DNA from: Pyxidicoccus parkwaysis
GTDB lineage: Bacteria; Myxococcota; Myxococcia; Myxococcales; Myxococcaceae
Direction of reading: 5' to 3'
DNA: 64,000 nt
Assembly: GCF_017301735.1 (NCBI RefSeq)
Contig: NZ_CP071090.1
Coordinates: forward strand, 1,984,001-2,048,000
Shown: piece after piece, positions 52,812 through 60,626 of the stretch
Position numbering within the stretch: position 1 is the stretch's first letter
Layout of the letters: each line of letters begins with the position of its first letter
The notes under the pieces: generated by a model
What the model saw: the letters and a program-made list of their open reading frames with translations, nothing else
Told to the model about the DNA's origin: nothing
Database searches by the model: none
Program-made: the position numbers and the translations under genes

Positions 52812-53596
52812 GTCACGAACTGGTACACGCGCGTGTGCTGGAGCACCTGGGGAGGCTGCGGCTGGGCCACCTGGCCGAGCGGCTGGACGCGCTGCTCTCG
52901 GAGGCGGCTCGCAGCGAGCCGACCTACCTGGACTTCCTGGACGCGCTGCTGCGCGAGGAGGTGGGGGCCAAGCAGAAGAAGCGCATCAGCATGGGCATCA
53001 TGATTGCCCACTTCTCGGCGGTGAAGACGCTGGAGGACTTCGACTTCAAGGCGCAGCCGTCGGTGGACGCGAAGCTGGTGCGGGAGCTGGCCACCGGGCG
53101 CTTCATCACGCAGGCCGAGAACGTGTTGCTGTTCGGGCCGCCGGGCGTGGGCAAGACGCACCTGGCGATTGGGCTGGGGCGGGCGGCAGTGGAGGCCGGG
53201 CACTCGGTGCTCTTCACCAGCGCGATCGCGCTGCTGGCGGCGCTGGCCAAGGCCGAGAGCGAAGGAGGGCTCAAGGACAAGCTCAACTACTTCGCCAAGC
53301 CGAAGCTGCTCGTTATTGATGAGCTGGGCTACCTGCCCTTCGAGAAGAGGAGTGCGCACCTCTTCTTCCAGCTGGTGGCGCGGCGCTACGAGAAGGGCAG
53401 CCTTCTCATCACCACCAATCAACTGGTGAGCCAGTGGGGTGGTGTCTTCGGGGATGACGTCCTGGCCACCGCCATCCTCGACCGACTGCTGCACCACAGC
53501 CACACGCTGCTCATCCAGGGCGACAGCTACCGGCTGCGCCAGAAGCGCAAGGCGGGGCTGCTGGGTCGAAGCGTCCCGCAGCCCCACGAGGGCTGA
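52808..53596 (+). CDS. istB: IS21-family ATPase helper IstB
   Basis: 262 residues. Walker A LLFGPPGVGKTHLAIG at ~107-122, Walker B KLLVIDELGYLP at ~165-176, and the AAA sensor region LLITTNQLVSQW. AAA+ regulator of IstA target choice. Confidence 0.95.
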   Translation: MSHELVHARVLEHLGRLRLGHLAERLDALLSEAARSEPTYLDFLDALLREEVGAKQKKRISMGIMIAHFSAVKTLEDFDFKAQPSVDAKLVRELATGRFITQAENVLLFGPPGVGKTHLAIGLGRAAVEAGHSVLFTSAIALLAALAKAESEGGLKDKLNYFAKPKLLVIDELGYLPFEKRSAHLFFQLVARRYEKGSLLITTNQLVSQWGGVFGDDVLATAILDRLLHHSHTLLIQGDSYRLRQKRKAGLLGRSVPQPHEG

Positions 53597-53756
53597 GCAG
53601 GACACGAGCGCAGTGCCTCGGACGTCGCCTCCGCGCGCCCTCGCCAAAGAAGCCGCGAGGGCGCGCTCCGGCCGGACGCACGCAGGAAAACGACGTAGCC
53701 TTACGGAGCAGTCCAACGGCTCTGGGGAGGGGGTCAGTTTTAGTGACGTAAGGGGG

Positions 53757-54221
53757 TCAAGAATTCCTGTCGCCTGACAGCTCGGGAGAGGTCCAGTCGG
53801 CGTACTGGAGGTCGTTCCATTCAAATATCTGGAGTTGGCTCAGCTCTGCCAAGATCTTCTTCTCCTCGCGATGTGCGGCGTCCTCGGCCGAAACCCTGTC
53901 CCACATGACTGGCACGATGGGGCGGTTCGTGCCTTTGCGTTGGCTGCCTTCGCGGAAGAGCTTGTATTCTCGTTTGCACCAGTCGCTGCTCAGCCACGTC
54001 GGGGACAGGAGGACGAGCAACAGCTTCGCGGAGTCGAGGGCATCGAAGATGACTTTTTCGAAGGCATCTCCGGCGTGGATGGCGCTCTTGTCCCGGAAGA
54101 AGACGAGGTCCCTGTCTCCGGTCTTCTTCTTGAGCTCCACTTCCAGGTGCTCGTGAAACTTGCCAACGGTACCCCAGACGTCCTTGAGGGCGGTGTAGCT
54201 CATGAAGACGTCGCATCCCAT
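53757..54221 (-). pseudogene. TIR-domain protein gene, 5' part, truncated by IS21
   Basis: 154 codons from ATG 54221 (MGCDVFMSYTALKDVWGTVG). TIR features: DVFMSY opening, a DLVFFRDKSAIHAGDAFEKV block and LLLVLLSPTWLSSDWCKREY (conserved SxxxxSxWCxxE with the catalytic-type Glu). The stop codon is supplied by the IS end. The ~25-residue C-terminus lies at 51372-51453. TIR domains consume NAD+ in several antiphage systems. An upstream in-frame ATG (54263) is possible. Confidence 0.75.
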
Positions 54222-54261
54222 GGTCCGAGAGCGTCTCGATTTCATGGTCCGAGAGCGTCTC
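54219..54261. repeat. 19-bp direct repeat spanning the TIR start codon
   Basis: CATGGTCCGAGAGCGTCTC at 54219-54237 and again at 54243-54261, 24-bp period. Each copy contains an ATG on the minus strand, so the TIR start is duplicated in frame. Confidence 0.7.
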
Positions 54262-54326
54262 ACGTGTTCATGGTGTATTGCAATTGGCGGTGGTGGGATC
54301 GGTCTCGGTCCGAAGCCGCGAGAGCT

Positions 54327-54482
54327 TCAAAAGTCGCGGTCCTTCTTCTTGCCGGAGGAGGTGGCGGACGGGGAGGGGCGGGGGCTGCGGATCTGAGGAG
54401 CGGAAAGGCGCGCACTCGCTGGCGGCGCAGTTGCTCCGGTGTCTGGGATGGAAGACGGGCTCTCCGCACGCGGTACCTCCAC
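54327..54482 (-). CDS. Possible 51-residue phage protein behind the 12-bp motif
   Basis: From GTG 54482, 3 bp after a motif copy: VEVPRAESPSSIPDTGATAP then a Ser/Pro-rich chain ending SGKKKDRDF. Low complexity but even codon use. It could be the tail of a lost gene. Confidence 0.35.
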   Translation of the reverse strand: MEVPRAESPSSIPDTGATAPPASARLSAPQIRSPRPSPSATSSGKKKDRDF

Positions 54483-54609
54483 GCGAGAGAAGGGGCGCAG
54501 CACATGCCTGCGCCGCTCTGGGGCTGTCCAGACCCGCTGCCCTGCACCTAGCCTCACGCGCTACCGTCTGCCATTGCCGCGCTCGAAGCGTCACGTGGAG
54601 GGGGAGCCC

Positions 54610-55257
54610 ATGTTCTTCAGGAAGCGTGAGCCGCGACCCGAGCCGGTGGCCACTCGCACCGGGCGCCGTCCTGGACAGAGCGCGCGGGAGAAGCAGCAAG
54701 AACTGGCGGACGCGGCGCCCATTCGGACGTTCATCGCACGGATCTTCGACATCCACACCGACGAGCGGGCGTGGCGACTCGGCGCGGACGGTGAGGAGCG
54801 CGTGGGCGCGCTGCTGGAGCAGCTCCATCCTCACGGCTGGCACGTCGAGCACGACGTGCGCGTGGGGAGCCGCGGCGCGAACCTCGACCACCTCGTCATC
54901 GGTCCGCCCGGCGTCTTCGTCCTCAACACGAAGGCGGTGAAGGGGAAGGTGTGGGTGGGCGGGCCCAACGTCATGGTGGACGGGTACCGCACCGACTACG
55001 TGGAGAAGCTGGAGTTCGAGGCGCAGCGCGTCCGGCGGTGCCTCCTGACGGCTACTCACCGGCAGAGGCTGTGGGTGCAGGGGCTGCTCGTCATGGCCCA
55101 CCGGAAGCCCGTAGTGAAGCAGCAACCGCAGCACGTGGCCGTCCTCCACCACAGTGAGCTGGTGCCGGGCCTCCTGAGCCAGCCGGTGAAGCTCGCCGTG
55201 GAGGAGGTAGCCGAGCTCGTCGAGGCCTCGCGGCGCGAAGAGACGTGGGCTGAGTGA
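54610..55257 (+). CDS. NERD-domain (nuclease-related) protein
   Basis: 215 residues. Residues ~60-170 fit NERD: GADGEERVGALLEQLHPHGW, VEHDVRVGSRGANLDHLVIG PPGVFVLNTKAVKG, with the Glu...Asp...(N)xK nuclease-like residues. NERD proteins resemble restriction-type PD-(D/E)XK nucleases. It lies divergently beside the split TIR gene, which suggests a defence cluster. Confidence 0.75.
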   Translation: MFFRKREPRPEPVATRTGRRPGQSAREKQQELADAAPIRTFIARIFDIHTDERAWRLGADGEERVGALLEQLHPHGWHVEHDVRVGSRGANLDHLVIGPPGVFVLNTKAVKGKVWVGGPNVMVDGYRTDYVEKLEFEAQRVRRCLLTATHRQRLWVQGLLVMAHRKPVVKQQPQHVAVLHHSELVPGLLSQPVKLAVEEVAELVEASRREETWAE

Positions 55258-55273
55258 GGACGGCGGGGCGACG

Positions 55274-55972
55274 TCAGCCGCGACGCTTCCCAGCCCGGAA
55301 CTCGGTTGCCCAGCGCTCCAGGGTGGCCGTCACCGTGCTGTCCTCGGGCTGCCGTGGCGTGGCCGAGTTGCGTCGCGGCACCGGAGCCGGGGGCGCTCCC
55401 TGCGCGCTGGAGGTCGGTGCCGCCGGCGGGCCCTTCTTTCGGACCCACGCGCGTGGCGAGGTGCCGGGCCGGGTCTCTTCGCCCGGCGGGGCGGCCTTGT
55501 TCGTCTCCGTGCGACGTTTGCGCGAGAGGATGACGTCGGGGAGGCTGTGGGGCGCGGCGTCCTCCACCCACAAGCGGTGCAGGCGCCCGGTGGCCACCAT
55601 GAGACGCCGCTTCTGGTAGTGCGCCGCGCAGTACCCGAGGCTACGCACCGGGTTGCGGCAGCCGATGACCGCGCACGCCCGGGGCAGCGGCTCGGTGGCA
55701 GCCGCAGATGGCGCTACCTGCTCGGCTGCCGGTGCTGTCCTGGCAGGGGCGCCCAGGCGCGCGTTGAGCGGGTGAGTCCTCCTCCCAGACAGCCGAGCTG
55801 CAATGCGCTCAAGGTCTGCCGCGATGCCGGCAAGGGACGCCTTCAGCGCACCGCGGAGCGCGTTCCGAATGGACTCGTCCAGCGACAGTGAGGCGGGGGA
55901 GGGAGCGCTGATGAAAGAGAGGCGAGTGCTTCGAGAAGAGGAAGCGGCGTGACGGCGACGGACTCTAGGCAT
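55274..55972 (-). CDS. Zinc-finger basic protein, unknown
   Basis: 232 residues. Basic and Ala/Pro-rich with one zinc-finger-like motif CAVIGCRNPVRSLGYCAAHY QKRR (~100-123), a C-x4-C...C-x2-H spacing. Likely DNA-binding. ATG 55972 overlaps the stop of the upstream small gene (AATGCCTAG). Confidence 0.5.
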   Translation of the reverse strand: MPRVRRRHAASSSRSTRLSFISAPSPASLSLDESIRNALRGALKASLAGIAADLERIAARLSGRRTHPLNARLGAPARTAPAAEQVAPSAAATEPLPRACAVIGCRNPVRSLGYCAAHYQKRRLMVATGRLHRLWVEDAAPHSLPDVILSRKRRTETNKAAPPGEETRPGTSPRAWVRKKGPPAAPTSSAQGAPPAPVPRRNSATPRQPEDSTVTATLERWATEFRAGKRRG

Positions 55973-56136
55973 TTGGAGTGGCTTCGCTGCCGGAGGCGCG
56001 CGGACGCGGTGCTCCGGGACGTGCGTTGACGGTTAGCACGCCCCCTTCCTGCTGCACAGCCCCGGCCCCTTGAGGCGCCCACCAGCACGGCGAGCAGGAG
56101 GGGCAGGGCGCGGAGCGGCGCGCGTCGACGGCGCAC
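55965..56136 (-). pseudogene. Small exported-protein gene with a 1-bp frameshift
   Basis: GTG 56136 opens RRRRAPLRALPLLLAVLVGA, a signal-like helix. At GGGGCCGGGGC (~56068) the frame slips, and the other frame continues GAVQQEGGVLTVNARPGAPR to a TAG at 55965 overlapping the next ATG. Removing one C repairs it. It begins 3 bp after the DUF4157 gene's stop. Confidence 0.4.
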
Positions 56137-56138
56137 GA

Positions 56139-57143
56139 CTACGGTGCCCCTCGGCCCGCGCGGACGTCTTCCCGGATGGCCGCAAGCTGCGCGGAGTAGT
56201 CCTTCCCGTTGACGAGGAAGGGCTTCGGGGGCGCCCCGAAGCAGCCCTTGCGGAAGGCCTGCTCGAGCAGCTCCGCCTGTTGCTCCGGGTTCATCTCCGC
56301 CCAGGGCATGCCCTCGCGCAGCGCCTTCGCGTAGTCGTACCCGTCGCCAAGGTACTGGCCGACGAGGGACTCGCTCATGTAGTCCGTGCCGCCGTTCTGG
56401 TGCTGCCAGACGTGGGCCGACTCGTGGACGAGCAGCTCCTCGGTGAGGGGCAGGTGCTTGCGGGGGATGTAGATTGTGTCCCCCAGCGTGAAGGGCCTGC
56501 CCGACATCGTGAGCAGGCCCGCGTTGCCCTCCTTGATGCGGATGCGCGAGTAGTCGAGGGCGTCGCCGTACACGCTCCGGAGCGCCGCCAACTCGGAGTC
56601 CGCCAGCTTCCGGCCCACCGGCTCCACGCCCAGCAGCGTCTGCACGGCGCCGAGGGCCCGCCCGCCCAGCATCATCAGCGCGTCCACGGGCGTCTGCACC
56701 ACCTTCACGAGGCCGTGGCCAAGCTGCGCGAGCCCTTCGCCCACGCGGCCGGTGGCAACCTTGCCGAGGCCGCCGGCTAGCGTCCGCGCGGCCTCGACGC
56801 CGTTCTTCACGAGGCCCACGGTCGCGTCCACGGCACCGCGCGCTAGGCTGCAGAGCGCGTCACCTGCGGCGGAGGTGAGGGAGCGCCAGAAGCCTTGCCT
56901 TGCGGTGCTGCTGCTCTTGAGCACCACCTGCTCGGGCGCGACCTGCGCGAGGGTTGTACCCATCGCCGGGGGCGGTGCTGCCGCCGGCGTCGGTGAGCCG
57001 AATGCCTCGACGGAGTTGGTGGACGGGGGAGGGGACGCACTGCGCACGAGGCGCAGGGCGGCCCCGGAGTCACCTCCGCGCGGTGACGTGGGCTCGGTGG
57101 GCGTGTCGAAGTCGGGGCGGCCGGTGCGCGTCAGTCTTTCCAT
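56139..57143 (-). CDS. DUF4157 metallopeptidase-like protein
   Basis: 334 residues. The C-terminal half carries LTEELLVHESAHVWQHQNGG with HExxH at 240-244, the zinc-peptidase motif of DUF4157; the rest of that domain is ~190-260 (YGDALDYSRIRIKEGN; FTLGDTIYIPRKHLP). The N-terminal 130 residues are Ser/Pro-rich with amphipathic helices. DUF4157 proteins are frequent as cargo of contractile injection systems and phage-like particles; here it is prophage cargo. No signal peptide. Confidence 0.75.
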   Translation of the reverse strand: MERLTRTGRPDFDTPTEPTSPRGGDSGAALRLVRSASPPPSTNSVEAFGSPTPAAAPPPAMGTTLAQVAPEQVVLKSSSTARQGFWRSLTSAAGDALCSLARGAVDATVGLVKNGVEAARTLAGGLGKVATGRVGEGLAQLGHGLVKVVQTPVDALMMLGGRALGAVQTLLGVEPVGRKLADSELAALRSVYGDALDYSRIRIKEGNAGLLTMSGRPFTLGDTIYIPRKHLPLTEELLVHESAHVWQHQNGGTDYMSESLVGQYLGDGYDYAKALREGMPWAEMNPEQQAELLEQAFRKGCFGAPPKPFLVNGKDYSAQLAAIREDVRAGRGAP

Positions 57144-57250
57144 GGTAACTCCCAGAAGTGGTGCCGGCGCGTTTGTGCAGTGAGCGTGCCCGGCGCCGAG
57201 CCGGCAGGGGGAGTCGGCACTGTCGGTGCCTCATTCAGCGCGCCAGCGCG

Positions 57251-57677
57251 TCATCCCGGTGAGGCGCTCTCCAGGGGCGCGGCAGTGAGGACATGCTGCG
57301 AGCGCTTCCTGGCACGTGTCCGGCGCTCATCTCCGGGAGGTATTGCCTGCTGTGCCTCCACCAGGGCAAGCGCGTCTCGCGCGCCGAGCGTTGCGAGCGC
57401 GGCCTGCTCCGCTTCGCGGTACTCCGTCCGCCTGGGCCAGTCTCGTCCGCGAGGCAGGACTGCCGTCCAGCCCCTGCATGGCCTGCTGCATCACCAGCTC
57501 CGCTCTCCCCAGGTGCTCCGCGAGCGCCACCCACTGTGTCGTGTCCATGCGGCCGGCGCAGACAGAGCAGGAGGCGTGCCGAGAGCCTGGAGGGGCGTGC
57601 GCAGTGGCTCCACTGGACGCGCCGCTCGAGTTGGCGAGCCTCCAGCGCGGCAGGTCGTGCGAGTTCCACTTTGTCAC
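57251..57677 (-). pseudogene. Small helical protein gene with a 1-bp frameshift
   Basis: From GTG 57677: TKWNSHDLPRWRLANSSGAS ... CSVCAGRMDTTQWVALAEHL GRAELVMQQAMQGLDG. After a +1 slip near 57465 it continues WPRRTEYREAEQAALATLGA RDALALVEAQQAIP to a TGA at 57251. One extra base in GACGGCAGTCC would explain it. Confidence 0.4.
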
Positions 57678-57730
57678 CTCTTGGGCGGGCGTCCGGATGC
57701 ATGCCGCTCTGGCCGTTGGAACCCGGGGAG

Positions 57731-57820
57731 ATGAGAGTAACGGCTGGGCAGCAGGCTGTGGTGGATCAGCTTCGGGAGAAATCGGTTATGCTCTCGGAAC
57801 AGCAATATCGGGAGCACTGA
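57731..57820 (+). CDS. 29-residue leader-like protein
   Basis: MRVTAGQQAVVDQLREKSVM LSEQQYREH, a single amphipathic helix. GGGGAG lies before the ATG and its TGA overlaps the next ATG (TGATG), so it is translationally coupled to the membrane protein. Confidence 0.45.
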   Translation: MRVTAGQQAVVDQLREKSVMLSEQQYREH

Positions 57821-58470
57821 TGACTCTTGAGGAATTGACGCTGTGGGGGATTGTTGGGGTGTCGTTGGTGTCGGCGTTTTTTGTAGTAGATAGAGTGATA
57901 TTTGGCGGGCGCCTGGAGGCGTTTCTTCCGCGCCAACTCTCGCCCGGCCGCCATCTTGCCTTGGGTGTATTTGTTTTCTTTGCTCTTTTGGTCTTGGTCT
58001 CGCTGAGCGAGATTCATCTGACCCTGTCTCTCGCCCCCAGCCCATCCGGTGGCGGTTTGCACTGGGGGCTTGATACGACACCAGCGCAACTGCGCAAGAC
58101 TGGACTGACAATACTGTTGATGACGACTGGGGTTGCATTTTATATTCTTCGGCATTTTGAGCGGCGCGTATATGGATTGATAGAGCTAGTTGTTGGATGG
58201 GTAGCGGCGTACAACAGCGTTTCGCAGTTGGACAGGCCTGCCGAAGTCAATACGTGGCTCCCTGTGGCTGCCTCTGTGTATCTCGTGGTGCGCGGGATAG
58301 ACAATCTCATGCATGGAATTGAGGCCTCAAGAAAGAAGCGCGCGATTGGGCCTCTGACGGCATCCTCCAGTTCCGTGGTTACCTCGCTTCCGATAAAGGC
58401 TTCAGCTCCGTCTGCGCCGGAGAAGCCGCGCCACCGTGGAAGAAAGGGCAAGCGGCGCAGAACGTCATGA
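57820..58470 (+). CDS. Four-TM membrane protein, A/T-rich cargo gene
   Basis: 216 residues with hydrophobic helices at ~7-27, ~47-67, ~95-115 and ~120-145, then a basic C-terminal tail (RHRGRKGKRRRTS). Codon usage is visibly more A/T-rich than neighbours. No family is recognised. Coupled to the 29-residue ORF. Confidence 0.55.
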   Translation: MTLEELTLWGIVGVSLVSAFFVVDRVIFGGRLEAFLPRQLSPGRHLALGVFVFFALLVLVSLSEIHLTLSLAPSPSGGGLHWGLDTTPAQLRKTGLTILLMTTGVAFYILRHFERRVYGLIELVVGWVAAYNSVSQLDRPAEVNTWLPVAASVYLVVRGIDNLMHGIEASRKKRAIGPLTASSSSVVTSLPIKASAPSAPEKPRHRGRKGKRRRTS

Positions 58471-58516
58471 TATGATTAGTGATGTCAGGTCATGTGGCAC
58501 ACCGGACCGGTAAGAC

Positions 58517-58579
58517 GCTAGGCGTGTAGTGGTAAGGTCTCCTGCTTCGACAGCAGAAGGCTTTATCGAGCCGGCCTGC
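58517..58579 (+). ncRNA. Degenerate tRNA-like sequence
   Basis: GTGTAGTGGTAAGG resembles a D-arm and CTGC-TTCGACA-GCAG an anticodon arm (loop would give CGA). Then GGCT-TTATCG-AGCC stands where the T-arm would be. The acceptor GC(T)AGGC/GCCTGC is imperfect. It is probably a decayed tRNA or tRNA mimic. Confidence 0.35.
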
Positions 58580-58626
58580 GACGGTGCGTGGCTTGGCGTC
58601 ATCCAAGAACACTGCGAGGGCGTGCC

Positions 58627-59745
58627 TCAACATGCGGGTGCTCCCGGCCACGCGGCGTACCAGCAGCCGCCCTGGCCGTCACTGCGGAGGGCCACGGGCA
58701 CCTGGTGGGCGTCCGGCGGGCCCGGACTGCCGCCCCAGCACGTGACGCGGTACACGCGCTCCGGCCCCACGGTGGTGTGCACCTCGGCCAACGTGTGCCA
58801 CACGCCGTCCGCCAGCAGGGCGCGGAGGCGCTTGGCAGCCTCGCCCAGCTCGCGGTGCTCCGCGCACTGCCGCTCTGACGGCGCCGGTGGGAGCGCCCAA
58901 TCGCCCCGGATGCCTGCCTCCGAGATGAGCCAGGGCTCATTGCAGGTGGGGAGGCTATGTCGCTGCCGCTCGTCCCGGCACTTCGTGCGCGCCTCTGGCG
59001 CAGGCGTTGCTGCCGGGGCGGGGCTCTTCACGGATCCCACATCGCCAAAAAGGCCGAGCTGCTCGACGTGGAGCATGGGCGGCACCGGCATGTCGTCCAC
59101 CACTGGCCGCGGGTGGGCCGGGGGCCGTTGAGGGGCCGGCGGCTCCTCGCGCACTGGTATGTCCACGGGGAGCGTGGCCGGCACTGGGTACACCTCAGGC
59201 CGCCACACACCGTCCCGGGCCAGGCGCGCGCGCTCGCGCAACTCCGGCAGCAGCTCCGCGTCCACGAGGGAGAGCGCGGGCGCGGGTGCGGCCTCCAGCG
59301 GCTCGAATACCTGCACCTCCTCCAGCCACCACGCGACGGTGCCACGGCAGGGCGCGACTGGAGGCCACCACCAGGAGCCCGGTGCGGTGGCGCGCGCCAA
59401 GTCGTTGCCCACGGTGGATACCTCGGCGAGGCGCCCCACCGCGACGTAGCAGCCGGCCGGCAGGACGTCGCCGGCGGGTGCTTCCAGGCCGCGCGCGGTG
59501 CGCAGCCACTCCGCGCCGGCCGCGTTGTACTCGCGCGTCGCGTACAGGGCCACCCAGCACCCGAGGAGGGCCTCCGGCAGGTGGACGGCATGTGGGCGCC
59601 CCTCGTTGCCCACCTCGGTGAAGCACAGAATGTCCGCGTCGTGGTGGGTGACGGCCCACGTCCAGGGCCGAGCCACCGGCAGATGGAAGACGCCGCGCCC
59701 CTCGCGCGTGTATCGAATGGGGCCGCCAAGCCGTGCCGCGCTCAC
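58627..59745 (-). CDS. ASCH/PUA-like phage protein, long form
   Basis: 372 residues from a GTG overlapping the previous stop.  Residues ~20-200 repeat the ASCH pattern seen at 15090: FHLPVARPWTWAVTHHDADI, LPAGCYVAVGRLAEV, then a TVAWWLEEVQVFEPLEAAP strand. The C-terminal ~130 residues include CAEHRELGEAAKRLRALLAD and a winged-helix-like end. Probably binds nucleic acid; function unknown. Confidence 0.5.
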   Translation of the reverse strand: MSAARLGGPIRYTREGRGVFHLPVARPWTWAVTHHDADILCFTEVGNEGRPHAVHLPEALLGCWVALYATREYNAAGAEWLRTARGLEAPAGDVLPAGCYVAVGRLAEVSTVGNDLARATAPGSWWWPPVAPCRGTVAWWLEEVQVFEPLEAAPAPALSLVDAELLPELRERARLARDGVWRPEVYPVPATLPVDIPVREEPPAPQRPPAHPRPVVDDMPVPPMLHVEQLGLFGDVGSVKSPAPAATPAPEARTKCRDERQRHSLPTCNEPWLISEAGIRGDWALPPAPSERQCAEHRELGEAAKRLRALLADGVWHTLAEVHTTVGPERVYRVTCWGGSPGPPDAHQVPVALRSDGQGGCWYAAWPGAPAC

Positions 59746-60626
59746 GAGGCCGTGCCTCCGGAATCGTCGGGCGCCGCGAGCGGCCCGGCCACCTCGGCCA
59801 TGACGCCCACATCCAGGGGCCGGAACAACAGCCTGTCGTGTGCGGATCGCAGCGCATTGGCCGCCCCGGTGTCACCTTCGCGCCGGGCCTCGTCGGACAG
59901 CTCTGCGAGCGCATGCAGGCCCCTGGCACGAGCATCTTCAGCGCCGAGCTGGGCCGCCTCGTTCGCAACCCAGCTCACCACGCGGCAGGCGTGCTCCGCG
60001 GGTATGCAGGCGCTGTGCTGCTCGTAGAGGGTGGAGAGGGCTGAGTCGGCCGCGCTGAGTGCGACGCGAATGGCTTGCCAGTCCACGCCCGCGCTATCGG
60101 TGCAAGGGGGCGCCAGTGGGGGCACGTCGGGGGTCGGCGTCATGCGAGCACGGCGTGTCGCGGTCCAGCCGTTGTCGAGCGAGGTAGTGCCAGCCGCGCG
60201 CAGGCCCGCCTTTGCGGCGACGCGCAGCGCTGCGGCCTCGGTGCTCTCCACCTCGCCAGCGCCCAGGATGCGGCGCACCTCGGACAGCGTGAGCTCGGTG
60301 GCGTCGCGCTCCTGGAGCCCCGCGTGCGCCAGCTCGAGAGCGGCCTGCATCTCCTTCACCTGGGAGCGGAGGTTGTCGCGCTCGGCGGCGTCTTCCTCGG
60401 CGGCGCACTGCACCTTCGTGCCCACCGCGTCCAGCTTCGACAGGAGCGCGTCGCGCTCGGCTTCCAGTCGCTTCCACGCGTCCGTAGCCTCGCGCCAGCC
60501 GGGGAAGAACATGTCCATCTCCCCCCACGAGTAGCCGCCGCGCTCGGCCAGGCGCTCAACGCTCTGCTCTCGCCCGTACGCCTGCGAATAGGCGGCCCAC
60601 GCGCGCTCGGCCATCTCCCAAGGCAC
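59742..60626 (-). CDS. Coiled-coil phage protein
   Basis: 294 residues from GTG 60626. WAAYSQAYGREQSVERLAER near the start, coiled coil ~50-125 (DAWKRLEAERDALLSKLDAV), then a helical C-terminal half. No family is recognised. A GTGA overlap joins it to the ASCH-like gene. The real N-terminus may be in the overlapping 60556-60777 frame (see findings). Confidence 0.5.
   Translation of the reverse strand: MPWEMAERAWAAYSQAYGREQSVERLAERGGYSWGEMDMFFPGWREATDAWKRLEAERDALLSKLDAVGTKVQCAAEEDAAERDNLRSQVKEMQAALELAHAGLQERDATELTLSEVRRILGAGEVESTEAAALRVAAKAGLRAAGTTSLDNGWTATRRARMTPTPDVPPLAPPCTDSAGVDWQAIRVALSAADSALSTLYEQHSACIPAEHACRVVSWVANEAAQLGAEDARARGLHALAELSDEARREGDTGAANALRSAHDRLLFRPLDVGVMAEVAGPLAAPDDSGGTAS

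Larger units (their letters stand above)
51454..53760 (+). mobile_element. IS21-family insertion sequence, intact
   Basis: Ends are related inverted repeats: left TTGACCCCCT(CGCGACA)CTAAAACTGACCCCCTC, right the same with TACGTCA in the middle. Each end carries two copies of TGACCCCCT, the multiple transposase sites typical of IS21. It encodes istA and istB. Flanks GAATTC / AATATT give no clean target duplication. It interrupts the TIR gene. Confidence 0.9.

Noticed and set aside
51444..53770. Target-site duplication of the IS21 element
   Set aside because: Flanks AATATT and GAATTC do not match cleanly, so none is annotated.
54267..55152. 294-codon minus-strand frame opposite the NERD gene
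   Set aside because: No motifs; the plus-strand NERD signature is clear.
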